From NCBI GenBank assembly GCA_031253755.1, contig JAIRVT010000011.1:1-40916 (forward strand): a stretch of 40,916 nucleotides of DNA, in the 5' to 3' direction. The notes under the pieces were generated by a model that had not been told where the DNA came from, ran no database searches, and was given only the letters and a program-made list of their open reading frames with translations. Every line of letters starts with the position of its first letter. The first letter of the stretch is position 1. Below are positions 25,879-34,491 of the stretch, in pieces. The position numbers and the translations under genes were made by a program. This DNA comes from Enterobacteriaceae bacterium (GTDB lineage: Bacteria > Pseudomonadota > Gammaproteobacteria > Enterobacterales > Enterobacteriaceae).

Positions 25879-25991
25879 ACAACTTCAAGCCGCATCTTGC
25901 AAAACCGTGTCTTGCAAAAGCAAGGCGAGTGTTTATATCTCTCCGCACAGCGGGAAGATATAAGGGGCATCTTGAAAAGTGACCGGTATAT
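25879..25991. repeat. Palindromic element (family B) between bioH and gntX
   Basis: The segment has a central imperfect hairpin (TATATCTCTCCGC with GCGGGAAGATATA, 25934-25962). On one side it carries AACTTCAAGCCGCATCTTGC, on the other GCATCTTGAAAAGTGACCGGTATA (in two parts). It shares the central hairpin and the TTGAAAAGTG end with the other family B copies. It also contains two 15-bp direct units (25891-25905 and 25906-25920). It fills most of the bioH-gntX intergenic region. Confidence 0.65.
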
Positions 25992-26033
25992 CTGGAATTT
26001 GTCATCAGGAATCTATCATCAAGGAAGAAAACG

Positions 26034-26717
26034 ATGCTAACAATGGTTGGTTATTGCTGGCTATGCCATCAAAATTTATATTTTGCCTTTCACGGAATTT
26101 GTCATTTCTGTTGGCAAGGTCTGAAACGGTTGGAGCGTGTTTGCCCACGCTGCGCTTTACCTGCCGAATTTAATGATGTGCCTTGTGGTCGTTGCCTGAA
26201 AGATCCACCACCGTGGCAGCAGCTTATCGCTATCAGTGATTATGCTCCGCCACTAAATCAGCTTATCCGGCGCTATAAATATCATGGCACACCACAACTT
26301 GCGATGGTGCTGGCGCGCATGTTTCTGCTGCATTGGCTGCAAGGATACCGTGAAGGGCGTTGGCACAAACCGGACTGTATACTCGGTATTCCCCTGCATC
26401 ACCAAAAGCGCTGGCGGCGGGGGTTTGATCAGGTTGAGCTTATCATCAAACCCCTTGCGCACTGGCTGCAATGCCGATATCAGCCTAATTTTTTACAACG
26501 CACGCGTGCGACACTCTCGCAGCGAGGCTTATCTGCCGCTCAGAGGAAATCCAACCTGAAACAGGCCTTTCAATTGCATGGGGATTTTACCGATCAGCAT
26601 GTGGTTATTTTTGATGATGTCATCACCACGGGAACAACACTGCATGAAGCGGCGCAATTGTTAATTCGTGCGGGTGCTTGCTCCGTACAGGCTTGGGCAA
26701 TATGCCGAACCTTGTAG
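26034..26717 (+). CDS. gntX: GntX/ComF-family phosphoribosyltransferase-like protein
   Basis: The 227-residue protein is the orthologue of E. coli GntX. The N-terminus holds a zinc-ribbon-like set of cysteines (CWLC, CHFC, CPRC, CGRC within residues 8-60). The C-terminal half is a type I phosphoribosyltransferase fold with the PRPP loop VVIFDDVITTGTTLHEAA near residues 191-208. ComF relatives help DNA uptake in competent bacteria; GntX has been linked to use of DNA as nutrient and, earlier, to gluconate uptake. It lies between bioH and nfuA as in E. coli, which supports orthology. Confidence 0.93.
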   Translation: MLTMVGYCWLCHQNLYFAFHGICHFCWQGLKRLERVCPRCALPAEFNDVPCGRCLKDPPPWQQLIAISDYAPPLNQLIRRYKYHGTPQLAMVLARMFLLHWLQGYREGRWHKPDCILGIPLHHQKRWRRGFDQVELIIKPLAHWLQCRYQPNFLQRTRATLSQRGLSAAQRKSNLKQAFQLHGDFTDQHVVIFDDVITTGTTLHEAAQLLIRAGACSVQAWAICRTL

Positions 26718-26777
26718 TTTCTTAATGAATGGGCGTATTATAACCAACCAGAACAGTCAACTATTTGAGCACATGAC

Positions 26778-27353
26778 ATGATTAATATTACTGAAGCAGC
26801 ACAAGTACACTTTTCCAAGTTACTGGCAAATCAAGAACCGGGAACGCAGATCCGCGTTTTTGTCATTAATCCAGGGACACCGACGGCTGAGTGCGGTGTT
26901 TCTTATTGTCCTCCGGATGCTGTTGAAGCCACTGACACTGAACTGAAGTTTGAGCAACTTTCTGCCTATGTTGATGAAATCAGTGCGCCTTTTCTGGAAG
27001 AAGCCGTTATTGATTTTGTGACGGATCAACTCGGTTCTCAGCTGACCTTAAAAGCGCCAAATGCCAAAATGCGTAAGGTGTCTGACGATGCGCCGCTGAT
27101 AGAACGCGTTGAGTATATCCTGCAATCACAGATTAACCCTCAGCTTGCTGGTCACGGTGGTCGTGTCAGTCTGATGGAAATCACCGATGACGGTTATGCG
27201 ATTCTGCAATTTGGTGGTGGCTGTAACGGTTGTTCTATGGTCGATGTGACGCTGAAAGAAGGAATCGAAAAACAGCTGCTACAGATCTTCCCTGAGCTGA
27301 AAGGCGTCAGAGATCTGACGGAACACCAGCGTGGAGAGCATTCCTTCTACTGA
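26778..27353 (+). CDS. nfuA: NfuA, iron-sulfur cluster carrier
   Basis: The 191-residue protein has an N-terminal degenerate A-type domain ([16 protein letters not shown]) and a C-terminal Nfu domain with the cluster-binding motif [17 protein letters not shown] near residues 146-162. The two cysteines of CxxC hold a [4Fe-4S] cluster that NfuA delivers to apo-proteins, particularly under oxidative stress or iron starvation. It starts 60 bp after gntX. An ERIC-like element begins four bp after its stop. Confidence 0.97.
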   Translation: MINITEAAQVHFSKLLANQEPGTQIRVFVINPGTPTAECGVSYCPPDAVEATDTELKFEQLSAYVDEISAPFLEEAVIDFVTDQLGSQLTLKAPNAKMRKVSDDAPLIERVEYILQSQINPQLAGHGGRVSLMEITDDGYAILQFGGGCNGCSMVDVTLKEGIEKQLLQIFPELKGVRDLTEHQRGEHSFY

Positions 27354-27356
27354 TTT

Positions 27357-27414
27357 TATCCCTGTCGTCTTTCAAATTGCAGCAAGCGATGCAATTCGAA
27401 ATCCATAGGGTATA
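27357..27414. repeat. Short ERIC-like palindrome after nfuA
   Basis: The 58-bp segment has TATCCCTGTCGTCTTTCAAA at one end and CGAAATCCATAGGGTATA at the other, with AATTGC and GCAATT pairing inside. It is the ERIC family with its central 80 bp deleted, and it begins directly after the nfuA stop. Confidence 0.8.
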
Positions 27415-27491
27415 GGTTATTGTCCTTTCGCTATTTTTCTGTTCTTGGTATTTTTGTCCGTCTTGCTATTTTGCTTTTTGTTATTTTACTT

Positions 27492-27535
27492 GGCCTTCCC
27501 GGTGTCGCTTTCCCAGTGACGAAAGTGGGAAGGCT
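27492..27535. other. Long GC-rich stem-loop between nfuA and glpE
   Basis: GGCCTTCCC and GGGAAGGCT pair around an inner hairpin (CTTTCCCAGTGACGAAAG). No T-run follows on the plus strand. It may be a bidirectional processing or repeat element; I cannot assign it. Confidence 0.4.
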
Positions 27536-27609
27536 GTAGCGTTATGCAGTATGATTATTAAGAAACTGATATCTTAAAACGAAATTTTAAGAAACAACGT
27601 TGAGTATTT

Positions 27610-27933
27610 ATGGAACATTTTCAAACAATAAGCCCTGAGCAGGCTTACCAATACTGGCTCGATAAAAGTGCTCTGATGGTGGATATTCGTGATCCACAAA
27701 GTTTTCAGGCAGGGCATGTCACCGGCGCATTTCATTTAACGAATGAAACAATCAACAGCCTTTTGCAAGAAGTTGATTTTGATAAACCGGTTATGGTGAT
27801 GTGCTATCACGGCCACAGTAGTCAGGGGGCCGCACAGTATCTCATCAATATGGGTTTTGAAACCGTATACAGCGTTAATGGTGGTTTTGAAGAGTGGAAA
27901 AAGAGCTATCCTCATGCCGTTCATTCTGAATAA
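27610..27933 (+). CDS. glpE: GlpE, thiosulfate sulfurtransferase (single-domain rhodanese)
   Basis: The 107-residue protein has one rhodanese domain with catalytic Cys in [15 protein letters not shown] near residue 65 and the conserved [14 protein letters not shown] near residues 24-37. It transfers sulfur from thiosulfate to thiophilic acceptors such as cyanide or thioredoxin in vitro; its physiological role is not settled. It heads the glpE-glpG-glpR cluster. Here the cluster points the same way as glpD, whereas in E. coli glpEGR and glpD diverge. Confidence 0.96.
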   Translation: MEHFQTISPEQAYQYWLDKSALMVDIRDPQSFQAGHVTGAFHLTNETINSLLQEVDFDKPVMVMCYHGHSSQGAAQYLINMGFETVYSVNGGFEEWKKSYPHAVHSE

Positions 27934-27970
27934 AACTGGCAACCCCAATTTGAGGTAAATAAGACGTGCA

Positions 27971-28804
27971 ATGATCCATATAACTTCAATCTCCAATCCA
28001 AGACTGGCTCAGGCTTTCATTGATTATATGGCGACGCAGGGTATTGACCTGACCATGCGTCCGACCAATGAGCCACATGTTGTTGAATTATGGCTGACAG
28101 ATGACAGCCAATTCAGTGTTGTTGAACGGGAACTTAATCAGTTTACCCGTGACCCGCTCAATGAACGCTATCAGGCAGCCAGCTGGCAAACCGGTAAAGC
28201 TGGTATTTCGTTGAAATACCACAGCAACCTGAACTGGGATACATTAAAAAATCAATCCGGGCCGATCACTATCGCTGTAAGCGCACTCAGTATTTTGGTC
28301 TATATCCTGATGCTGCTGATGGGTGGCAGTGAAGTTATGTCTTGGCTGGCATGGCCAAATAAAGATCAATATCTGGAAGTGTGGCGCTGGGTTAGCCCTG
28401 CTTTACTGCACTTCTCGCTGCTCCATCTCCTGTTCAATCTGGTTCTTTGGTGGTATCTCGGTGGTCAGGTTGAAAGAAATCTTAGCAACGGAAAGCTCGT
28501 TGAAATCACAATAGTTTCTGCATTTTTCAGCGGCTGGGCACAATCATTGTTTAGTGGTTCTCATTTTGGAGGACTGTCCGGTGTGGTTTATGCCTTAATC
28601 AGTTATGTTTGGCTGACCGGAGAAATGTCTCCCCAAAAAGGAATCGGCGCTCCGAGAGGGCTTATCGTTATTTCGATTATTTGGTTATTCGTTGGCTATT
28701 ACGATATGTTTTCACTCAATATCGCCAATGCTGCTCATTTTTCCGGCTTATTCATCGGGTTATTGATGGGGTTATGGGATAACCGACGTAAACAGAAAAA
28801 TTAA
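27971..28804 (+). CDS. glpG: GlpG, rhomboid intramembrane serine protease
   Basis: The 277-residue protein has a small N-terminal cytoplasmic domain ([20 protein letters not shown]), then six membrane helices. The catalytic Ser is in [15 protein letters not shown] near residue 202, and the catalytic His in [17 protein letters not shown] near residue 255. The WR motif of loop 1 is present ([12 protein letters not shown]). It cleaves single-pass membrane proteins in the lipid bilayer, including orphan subunits of membrane complexes. It starts 37 bp after glpE and precedes glpR. Confidence 0.96.
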   Translation: MIHITSISNPRLAQAFIDYMATQGIDLTMRPTNEPHVVELWLTDDSQFSVVERELNQFTRDPLNERYQAASWQTGKAGISLKYHSNLNWDTLKNQSGPITIAVSALSILVYILMLLMGGSEVMSWLAWPNKDQYLEVWRWVSPALLHFSLLHLLFNLVLWWYLGGQVERNLSNGKLVEITIVSAFFSGWAQSLFSGSHFGGLSGVVYALISYVWLTGEMSPQKGIGAPRGLIVISIIWLFVGYYDMFSLNIANAAHFSGLFIGLLMGLWDNRRKQKN

Positions 28805-28854
28805 ATAAAATCATTTAATTATAATCAATTAAGGTAAAACATTAGGGGAATGTT

Positions 28855-29613
28855 GTGAAGCAAACTCAGCGGCATGATGCAATAATCGAGCTGGTGCGCC
28901 TTCAGGGCTACGTCAGTACTGAAGAGCTGGTTGAACACTTTGACGTCAGTCCACAAACAATCCGGCGTGATTTGAACGAGCTGGCCGAAAAAAATAAGAT
29001 CCAGCGCCATCACGGTGGTGCCGCTTTGCCATCCAGTTCCGTCAATACTGCGTATCATGATCGCAAAATTATGTGGTCAGATGAGAAAGCGCGCATTGCC
29101 AAGCAAGTCGCTGCCCAAATTCCAAATGGCGCAACGCTGTTCATTGATATTGGCACCACGCCGGAAGCTGTCGCCCACGCATTACTTGATCATCAGGATT
29201 TACGCATCGTTACCAACAACCTTAACGTTGCCACCCTGCTCATGGGAAAAGAAGATTTTCGCCTGATTCTGGCTGGAGGCGAAGTGCGCTCCCGTGATGG
29301 TGGCATCATGGGAGAAGCAACGCTGGATTTTATCTCCCAGTTCCGCCTTGATTTCGGTATTCTCGGCATCAGTGGCATCGATTCCGATGGTTCTCTGCTG
29401 GAATTTGATTACCATGAAGTGCGCACTAAACGTGCGATTATCGAGAATTCCCGCAGTGTTATGCTGGTTGCTGACCATTCCAAATTCGGCCGCAGTGCGA
29501 TGGTAAACCTCGGCAGCATGAACCTGATCGATTTTCTATTCACAGACCAAGCGCCTCCGTCCAGCATCCAGAAAGTCATCGAGCAACATAGCGTTAAACT
29601 GGAATTGTGTTGA
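28855..29613 (+). CDS. glpR: GlpR, repressor of glycerol-3-phosphate genes
   Basis: The 252-residue protein is a DeoR-family repressor nearly identical to E. coli GlpR. The N-terminal helix-turn-helix (EELVEHFDVSPQTIRRDLNE near residues 22-41) binds operators, and the sugar-phosphate-binding domain includes FIDIGTTPEAVAHALL and GEATLDFISQFRLDFG. Glycerol-3-phosphate releases it. The start is GTG at 28855 with GGGG about seven bases upstream. Likely targets include the two operators before glpD. E. coli lab strains often carry a glpR frameshift, but this copy is intact. Confidence 0.96.
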   Translation: MKQTQRHDAIIELVRLQGYVSTEELVEHFDVSPQTIRRDLNELAEKNKIQRHHGGAALPSSSVNTAYHDRKIMWSDEKARIAKQVAAQIPNGATLFIDIGTTPEAVAHALLDHQDLRIVTNNLNVATLLMGKEDFRLILAGGEVRSRDGGIMGEATLDFISQFRLDFGILGISGIDSDGSLLEFDYHEVRTKRAIIENSRSVMLVADHSKFGRSAMVNLGSMNLIDFLFTDQAPPSSIQKVIEQHSVKLELC

Positions 29614-29673
29614 TAAATCGCGTTGATAAATCGTGTTAAAATCGGCCATGTTAAAGCCGATCACGTTAAAATC
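29609..29673. repeat. 13-bp and 15-bp tandem repeats at the 3' end of glpR
   Basis: GTTGATAAATCGC and GTTGATAAATCGT abut, and the first contains the glpR stop. They run directly into GTTAAAATCGGCCAT, GTTAAAGCCGATCAC and a partial GTTAAAATC. Two neighbouring duplications of different unit length thus occupy the gap before the terminator. Confidence 0.8.
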
Positions 29674-29676
29674 TTC

Positions 29677-29703
29677 AGCTCGCCTGAAAACAGGCGGGCT
29701 TTA
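29677..29703 (+). terminator. Terminator after glpEGR
   Basis: AGCTCGCCTG and CAGGCGGGCT form a 10-bp stem (one G-T pair) with a four-base A loop, followed by TTT. It lies about 65 bp after glpR and upstream of the glpD promoter. Confidence 0.75.
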
Positions 29704-29828
29704 TCCGATTAACTTATTGCTTTTAAATTCTATTTTTAATTTCCTTCCCTGAATATTTCTGTCTCAAACATCACCTTGCATTTTTCTGCCATAATTTTCT
29801 TATTAATCTTATAGATATGATGGAAAGT

Positions 29829-29844
29829 TGTTACCTGCGTCACG
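29829..29844. promoter_or_regulatory. Possible CRP site upstream of glpD
   Basis: TGTTACCTGCGTCACG matches TGTGAnnnnnnTCACA at eight of ten informative bases. It lies about 110 bp before the glpD start. E. coli glpD is cAMP-CRP activated, so this is plausible but not certain. Confidence 0.4.
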
Positions 29845-29901
29845 CAACTATGTTTTTTTCTCGTTAATGGTTGGCGATTGATGAATTTTTGATTACAATC
29901 C

Positions 29902-29939
29902 TTGAGCGAAAACGAACATTAAAGAACTGTTTCGAACAT
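29902..29939. promoter_or_regulatory. Two GlpR operators upstream of glpD
   Basis: TTGAGCGAAAACGAACAT (29902-29919) and AAGAACTGTTTCGAACAT (29922-29939) each carry the CGAACAT half-site, with imperfect partners matching ATGTTCGnnnnCGAACAT. The centres are 20 bp apart, so two GlpR units could bind on one face. They end 15 bp before the start codon. Confidence 0.75.
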
Positions 29940-29954
29940 TTCAGAGGATATGCA

Positions 29955-31460
29955 ATGGAAACCAAAGACTTGATAGTAATTGGCGGCGGAATTAACGGCG
30001 CTGGTATTGCGGCAGATGCTGCTGGTCGAGGGCTTTCTGTCCTGTTGTTGGAAGGTCAGGACTTAGCCAGTGCGACCTCATCAGCCAGCTCTAAATTGAT
30101 ACACGGTGGTCTTCGCTACCTGGAACATTACGAATTCCGTCTGGTGAGTGAAGCGCTGGCAGAACGTGAAGTCTTATTAAAACTGGCTCCCCACATTGCA
30201 TTTCCGATGCGTTTTCGTCTTCCTCATCAGCCACACTTGCGTCCGGCCTGGATGATCCGCATTGGCCTGTTCCTGTACGACAATCTGGGTAAACGTGTCA
30301 GTTTGCCGGGAAGTAAGGGGCTGAAATTCGGTGAAAATTCCGTTTTAAAACCCTCTATCAGCCGTGGTTTTGAATACTCTGACTGCTGGGTTGATGATGC
30401 GCGTCTGGTTGTCCTGAATGCGCAGGAAGTTCAGAAACATGGCGGCGAAGTTCGTACCCGCACTCAGGTTACCCGCGCATGGCGTGAGAATGGCTACTGG
30501 GTAGTGGAAGCCAAAGATCTGGTGACGGGTAAAACCGAAACATGGCAGGCAAAAGGTCTGGTGAACGCCACAGGCCCGTGGGTGAAAAATTTCTTTGATA
30601 ATGGCCTGCAACTGAAATCACCTTATGGCATCCGTCTGATCAAAGGCAGCCACATTGTTGTGCCTCGGGTTCATGATGAGCCGCAAGCCTATATTCTGCA
30701 AAACGAAGATCACCGTATCGTATTCGTGATCCCGTGGAATGATGAATTCTCCATCATCGGCACAACCGATGTTGAATATAAAGGCGATCCAAAAGACGTC
30801 AAAATCGACAATCAAGAGATCGATTATCTGCTGAAAGTTTATAACGACCATTTCAAAAAACAGCTTAGCCGTGCTGATGTAGTCTGGACTTATTCCGGTG
30901 TGCGTCCACTGTGTGATGATGAATCTGACTCACCACAGGCGATCACCCGTGACTACACGCTGGATGTACAAGATGATCAGGGTAAAACACCGCTGTTATC
31001 TGTATTTGGCGGTAAATTAACAACTTACCGTAAGCTGGCTGAGCACGCGATGGAGAAACTGGTGCAGTATTATCCAAATGCAGGTAAAGCCTGGACGAAG
31101 AATGGCAAGCTGCCCGGTGGTGAGCTGGAAGGCTATGACCGCGATGGATATGCGCGTTTGCTGCGTCAGCGCTATAACTGGTTGCCGGAAGGTATTGCAC
31201 GCCGTTATGCCCGTACTTATGGCAGCAACAGTCAAATCATTCTGAGCGGTATGAATGAATTGGCTGATTTAGGCGAATTCTTCGGTCACGGCCTGTACGA
31301 AGCTGAACTGCGTTATCTGGTGGCCCATGAGTGGGTGACTCAGTTGGATGATGCTATCTGGCGCCGTACTAAGCTCGGTATGTGGCTGACTGATGAACAA
31401 AAACAACGCGTGGCTGACTGGCTGGCGCAAAATGTTAAATCAGCCCAAACACAGCATTGA
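29955..31460 (+). CDS. glpD: GlpD, aerobic glycerol-3-phosphate dehydrogenase
   Basis: The 501-residue flavoprotein has the same length as E. coli GlpD. The FAD-binding Rossmann motif is VIGGGINGAGIAADAAGRG (near residues 8-26), with ATSSASSKLIHGGLRYLEHY next. The substrate-site region includes YGIRLIKGSHIVVPR and SGVRPLCDDE. It oxidises glycerol-3-phosphate to dihydroxyacetone phosphate at the inner membrane and feeds electrons to quinone. The start at 29955 is chosen over 29871 because it matches the orthologue and has GAGG seven bases upstream. The upstream extension would run through the GlpR operators. An ERIC element follows. Confidence 0.97.
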   Translation: METKDLIVIGGGINGAGIAADAAGRGLSVLLLEGQDLASATSSASSKLIHGGLRYLEHYEFRLVSEALAEREVLLKLAPHIAFPMRFRLPHQPHLRPAWMIRIGLFLYDNLGKRVSLPGSKGLKFGENSVLKPSISRGFEYSDCWVDDARLVVLNAQEVQKHGGEVRTRTQVTRAWRENGYWVVEAKDLVTGKTETWQAKGLVNATGPWVKNFFDNGLQLKSPYGIRLIKGSHIVVPRVHDEPQAYILQNEDHRIVFVIPWNDEFSIIGTTDVEYKGDPKDVKIDNQEIDYLLKVYNDHFKKQLSRADVVWTYSGVRPLCDDESDSPQAITRDYTLDVQDDQGKTPLLSVFGGKLTTYRKLAEHAMEKLVQYYPNAGKAWTKNGKLPGGELEGYDRDGYARLLRQRYNWLPEGIARRYARTYGSNSQIILSGMNELADLGEFFGHGLYEAELRYLVAHEWVTQLDDAIWRRTKLGMWLTDEQKQRVADWLAQNVKSAQTQH

Positions 31461-31477
31461 TGTAATCTGATGAATTA

Positions 31478-31504
31478 AGATGGCGGCGATATAGCCGTCA
31501 TCTT
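31478..31504 (+). terminator. Hairpin after glpD, merging into an ERIC element
   Basis: AAGATGGCGGC and GCCGTCATCTT form an 11-bp stem with one G-T pair around GATATA. It lies 18 bp after the glpD stop. Its right arm is the first part of the ERIC element, so the element may supply half of the terminator. Confidence 0.5.
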
Positions 31505-31629
31505 TCAAGTTGCCTCTTTGTTGGCTACGCTCGCTCACCCCGTTCACCGTTTTTATAAACACACGGTTATCTATGCTCCCGGTGGGAACTCCCTTGCCGC
31601 CGCGATCCAACGCGAAATCCATAGGGCAT
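31491..31629. repeat. Complete ERIC element after glpD
   Basis: The segment starts GCCGTCATCTTTCAAGTTGC and continues with CCTCTTTGTTGGCTACGC and TCGCTCACCCC. This is the reverse complement of the conserved right half of ERIC (GGGGTGAGCG...GCCAACAAAGAGG...AACTTGAAAGATGACGG). The left half is more diverged, ending GAAATCCATAGGGCAT. Length of about 139 bp fits a full ERIC. Shorter derivatives with the same ends occur at 11810, 16431 and 27357. Confidence 0.85.
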
Positions 31630-31753
31630 CAGTATCTTATCGCCGTTTTCCGCTCAAAACCCGCCAAAAAAGAATTTTCATCTTTCGGATTCAATCACCA
31701 ATATCTTCTGTTAAAACTTCTTTATTTTTCATTTAATTCCACTGGCTGAATCA

Positions 31754-31860
31754 GAGAATATACCCATCGCCTTTCAAGGTGTACCTTATATCAACCCACG
31801 TAGCGGAGAGATATAAGCATTCACATTGTTTTATGAACTGCAACTTGAAGTTGGAGTATA
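31754..31860. repeat. Palindromic element (family B) abutting a gene remnant
   Basis: The left end is GAATATACCCATCGCCTTTC and the right end is TGCAACTTGAAGTTGGAGTATA in two parts. The interior carries CCTTATATC and GCGGAGAGATATAAG, the hairpin arms of family B. The element ends exactly where a truncated acetyltransferase reading frame begins. Confidence 0.65.
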
Positions 31861-32143
31861 TTTACACAAACTCTATTTAATGCCACATTTTACCGGGCAG
31901 AAATATGGCGCACAAATGTTTGACTATATAGAAAAATTAAGCCGTGAAAAGAAACAAAAATGGCTTTGGCTGGAAGTGTTAGAGCAGAATAAATCAGCGC
32001 GAAAATTTTATGAAAAAAAGAATATGAGATGGTACAGGAATATTCTTTTTACCAGCCCTAAGCAACAAAGTATTCTGCATATTATGGTTAAGAGCATTAA
32101 TTATGGACGTATTAATAGTGTATGCCATGCAGAAACGGAATAA
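31861..32143 (+). pseudogene. C-terminal remnant of a GNAT acetyltransferase
   Basis: From 31861 the frame reads LHKLYLMPHFTGQKYGAQM, then WLWLEVLEQNKSARKFYEKKN. This is the acetyl-CoA-binding core of GNAT proteins: strand 4, the Q/R-x-x-G-x-G/A loop (here Q-K-Y-G-A-Q), and the N-x-x-A-x-x-F-Y helix. About 70 N-terminal residues usual for the family are absent, because the repeat element ends immediately before. A TTG at 31826 inside the element could start translation in frame, giving 105 residues. The 3' end overlaps the convergent hydrolase gene by 32 bp. I regard it as a decayed gene. Confidence 0.7.
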
Positions 32144-33029
32144 TTTTTTCAGTCATCGCCTGCATAAATGTTTGCGGGAAAGTATGCCCCATTTGTGGGA
32201 TCGGTAAAAATTCCGCACCTGTAATACGTTTAGCCGTATCTTCGCCACAGGCAATCGGGAGCAATGGATCGTCTTTACCATGAACAACCAGTGTCGGGCA
32301 ATACACTTGCGCAAGCAGATCGGCACGTTGAGAGTCAGCCATAATTGCCATTACCTGCCGGAGGATGCCTTTTGGGTGATATCCACCGCGAGAAAGGGCT
32401 ATTTTCATATGTTGCGCCAGTTCATCTTTTGCTAATCGCTCATGAGGAGAGGCAACCAGCTGGAGTAATTTCAGTTGATGCGCGATCAAATCCTCTTCAC
32501 GGGTGCTGGCCGGTTTGGACAACAATGCCGCCACGACGTCGGGTTTTGGCTGCGGAAGATGGCGGGCACCACTTGAACTCATAATACTCACCAGGCTTAA
32601 AGCCCGCTCAGGATGGTTTGCCACCAGCCTTTGAGCAATCATGCCTCCCATTGAAGCACCGATAATATGCGCCCGTGGAATATGCAACGCATCCAGCACT
32701 CCCACAGCATCGTCTGCCATATCCTGAATACTGTAAGGAGCGCGAATTGGCAGCCCCAAGCGAAACCGGATCTTCTGCCACAAAAAGGAGCGCTGCGGGA
32801 TATGTTCGAATCGCTGGCTTAGCCCTGAATCACGGTTATCGTGACGAATGACCCGAAACCCGGCAGCAATTAATAAGTTCACCATTTCATCGGGCCAGTC
32901 AATCAACTGCATTCCCAACCCCATGATAAGTAAGACCACCGGACGTTTTTTTCCATTATTTCCATCACCATCATTCCTGTCACCACTGTCTTCTATTTCG
33001 ATTGAAATATTATTTACTGTGATTTTCAT
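32112..33029 (-). CDS. Alpha/beta hydrolase of unknown substrate
   Basis: The 305-residue protein is an alpha/beta-fold hydrolase: VVLLIMGLGMQLIDWPDEM near residues 32-50, the nucleophile elbow GASMGGMIAQ near residues 122-131, a catalytic Asp in VVHGKDDPLLPI, and a His in MGHTFPQ near residue 280. HDNRDSGLS near residue 66 is typical of the esterase/epoxide-hydrolase-like branch related to aclacinomycin methylesterase RdmC. No transmembrane segment or signal is seen, so it is cytoplasmic. A short Asp/Gly/Asn-rich insert lies at residues 16-27. The natural substrate is unknown. It stands alone, divergent from the yhf operon across a 453-bp AT-rich gap. Confidence 0.85.
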   Translation of the reverse strand: MKITVNNISIEIEDSGDRNDGDGNNGKKRPVVLLIMGLGMQLIDWPDEMVNLLIAAGFRVIRHDNRDSGLSQRFEHIPQRSFLWQKIRFRLGLPIRAPYSIQDMADDAVGVLDALHIPRAHIIGASMGGMIAQRLVANHPERALSLVSIMSSSGARHLPQPKPDVVAALLSKPASTREEDLIAHQLKLLQLVASPHERLAKDELAQHMKIALSRGGYHPKGILRQVMAIMADSQRADLLAQVYCPTLVVHGKDDPLLPIACGEDTAKRITGAEFLPIPQMGHTFPQTFMQAMTEKIIPFLHGIHY

Positions 33030-33482
33030 CAGTAATAACCCTATTCGATGTCATTAGTTGAAATATTAGCCCAATAAGCAGACGGAATTTGTTTTTTACA
33101 AAAACACCAAATAAAATTTAATAATATTAAAATAAAAAATATTACAATCTGATTTATTTAAAATAAGGCAGAGATCAAAACACAATTAAATAATTTCATT
33201 ATGTGATCAGTAGGGTAGCAAAAATTACCATCCAGACAGAAAAATACAGCATACATAGAAGCAATAAACCTGCATACTGCCTATATTCTCCTGCAATACC
33301 TCTTTTTATATATTCAATAAAAAATGAAAATATATCTTCAATATATTGATAATATTAATTTTTATTATTTTTTAAGTTTTCATTTTTTTTGTAATTGTGA
33401 TATTACTCCCTTTTCTTTAATTCGCATGTTGCGATTTATGTTCAAATTTATGAAGATAAGCGAGGATGGATAGACACTTGTT
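33030..33482. other. AT-rich divergent intergenic region (453 bp)
   Basis: The stretch is very AT-rich, with runs such as AATAATATTAAAATAAAAAA near 33119-33140. It contains no coding frame I can support. It must hold the promoters of the alpha/beta hydrolase gene and the yhf operon. I see no clear binding site for a named regulator. AT-rich DNA of this sort is a common target of H-NS silencing, which is inference. Confidence 0.6.
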
Positions 33483-34391
33483 ATGATGAGTCAAACGTTC
33501 ATTAAAAAAGAGGGGATTGCTCAGGCATTTTTGGCTCGTTATCTCCTTTCAGAAAAATGCGGAAACCGTCTGAAAACCATTGAGTTATTGGCAAAAGAGT
33601 GTGAATTGTCCGTGGGTTTAATGCAGGCAGCATTAAAATCTCTTGAACAATCACAGGCGGTTGGGATTAAGCGCAGTGGTCGGAATGGCAGTTTTCTCGC
33701 GCAGGTTAATCACAAATTGCTATTGGAATACGCCAACATCGGCAATGTGGTTTGTGCAATGCCTCTTCCCTATACCCGTGCTTATGAGGGGCTGGCCAGT
33801 GGGTTAAAAGCATTGTGTGCAGGTGTTCCTTTTTACTTTGCACATATGCGAGGGTCAGATATCCGCATTGAGTGCTTATTGAATGGTGTCTATGATTTAG
33901 CAGTAACATCAAGGCTTGCCGCAGAGCAACATCCAGATAATAAAGATATACATATTGCGCTATCACTAGGGACACAAAGTTATACCGACAGACATCGATT
34001 AATCTTTCGTCAGGGAGAGATGAAATCCATCCGTCGCGTAGGGTTAGACAGTACCTCGGCTGACCAGAAGATCATGACAAATCAGTATTTCGCAGGCAAA
34101 AAAATTGAACTGGTCGAGGTCTCTTATCACGATTGTTTGAACCAAATCATCAAAGGCAACATTGATGCCGCTATCTGGAATGTCGGACAAGGCCATGAAC
34201 TGATCGCGCAGGGCCTGATGACCCAACTTCCCGACGACAGTGAGTGTTTTATCAAAGCCTCCGAAGCCGTTATCCTTGCCCGTAAGGATAATATCCCTAT
34301 CCAACAGCTCTTGCATACCATGGTTGAGCGAGAAGCATTGCTGGCTCATCAACAAAACGTGGTGGCGGGAATCATCGAACCCATTTACTGA
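33483..34391 (+). CDS. yhfZ: YhfZ, transcriptional regulator of the yhf operon
   Basis: The 302-residue protein matches E. coli YhfZ. The N-terminal 75 residues form a GntR-like winged helix (LKTIELLAKECELSVGLMQA, then LEQSQAVGIKRSGRNGSFL). The rest resembles a periplasmic-binding-protein-type ligand domain: NVVCAMPLPYTRAYEGLASG, then HMRGSDIRIECLLNGVYDLAVTS in two parts, and IKGNIDAAIWNVG. It likely binds a small substrate of the pathway and controls the operon that it heads. Two adjacent ATGs (33483 and 33486) are possible. The ligand is unknown. Confidence 0.9.
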   Translation: MMSQTFIKKEGIAQAFLARYLLSEKCGNRLKTIELLAKECELSVGLMQAALKSLEQSQAVGIKRSGRNGSFLAQVNHKLLLEYANIGNVVCAMPLPYTRAYEGLASGLKALCAGVPFYFAHMRGSDIRIECLLNGVYDLAVTSRLAAEQHPDNKDIHIALSLGTQSYTDRHRLIFRQGEMKSIRRVGLDSTSADQKIMTNQYFAGKKIELVEVSYHDCLNQIIKGNIDAAIWNVGQGHELIAQGLMTQLPDDSECFIKASEAVILARKDNIPIQQLLHTMVEREALLAHQQNVVAGIIEPIY

Positions 34392-34491
34392 TATCTCATT
34401 ACCCAAATCAGGTATCAGCAGAAGCAACGATCAGCCGAAAAAAATCAGCTTACAAACGATTAATTAATAGTTAGACATGTAACAAAACACG

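Noticed and set aside
31510..31749. Plus-strand frames across the ERIC after glpD
   Set aside because: Their first half is repeat sequence and the rest has no homology. ERICs often create chance open frames.
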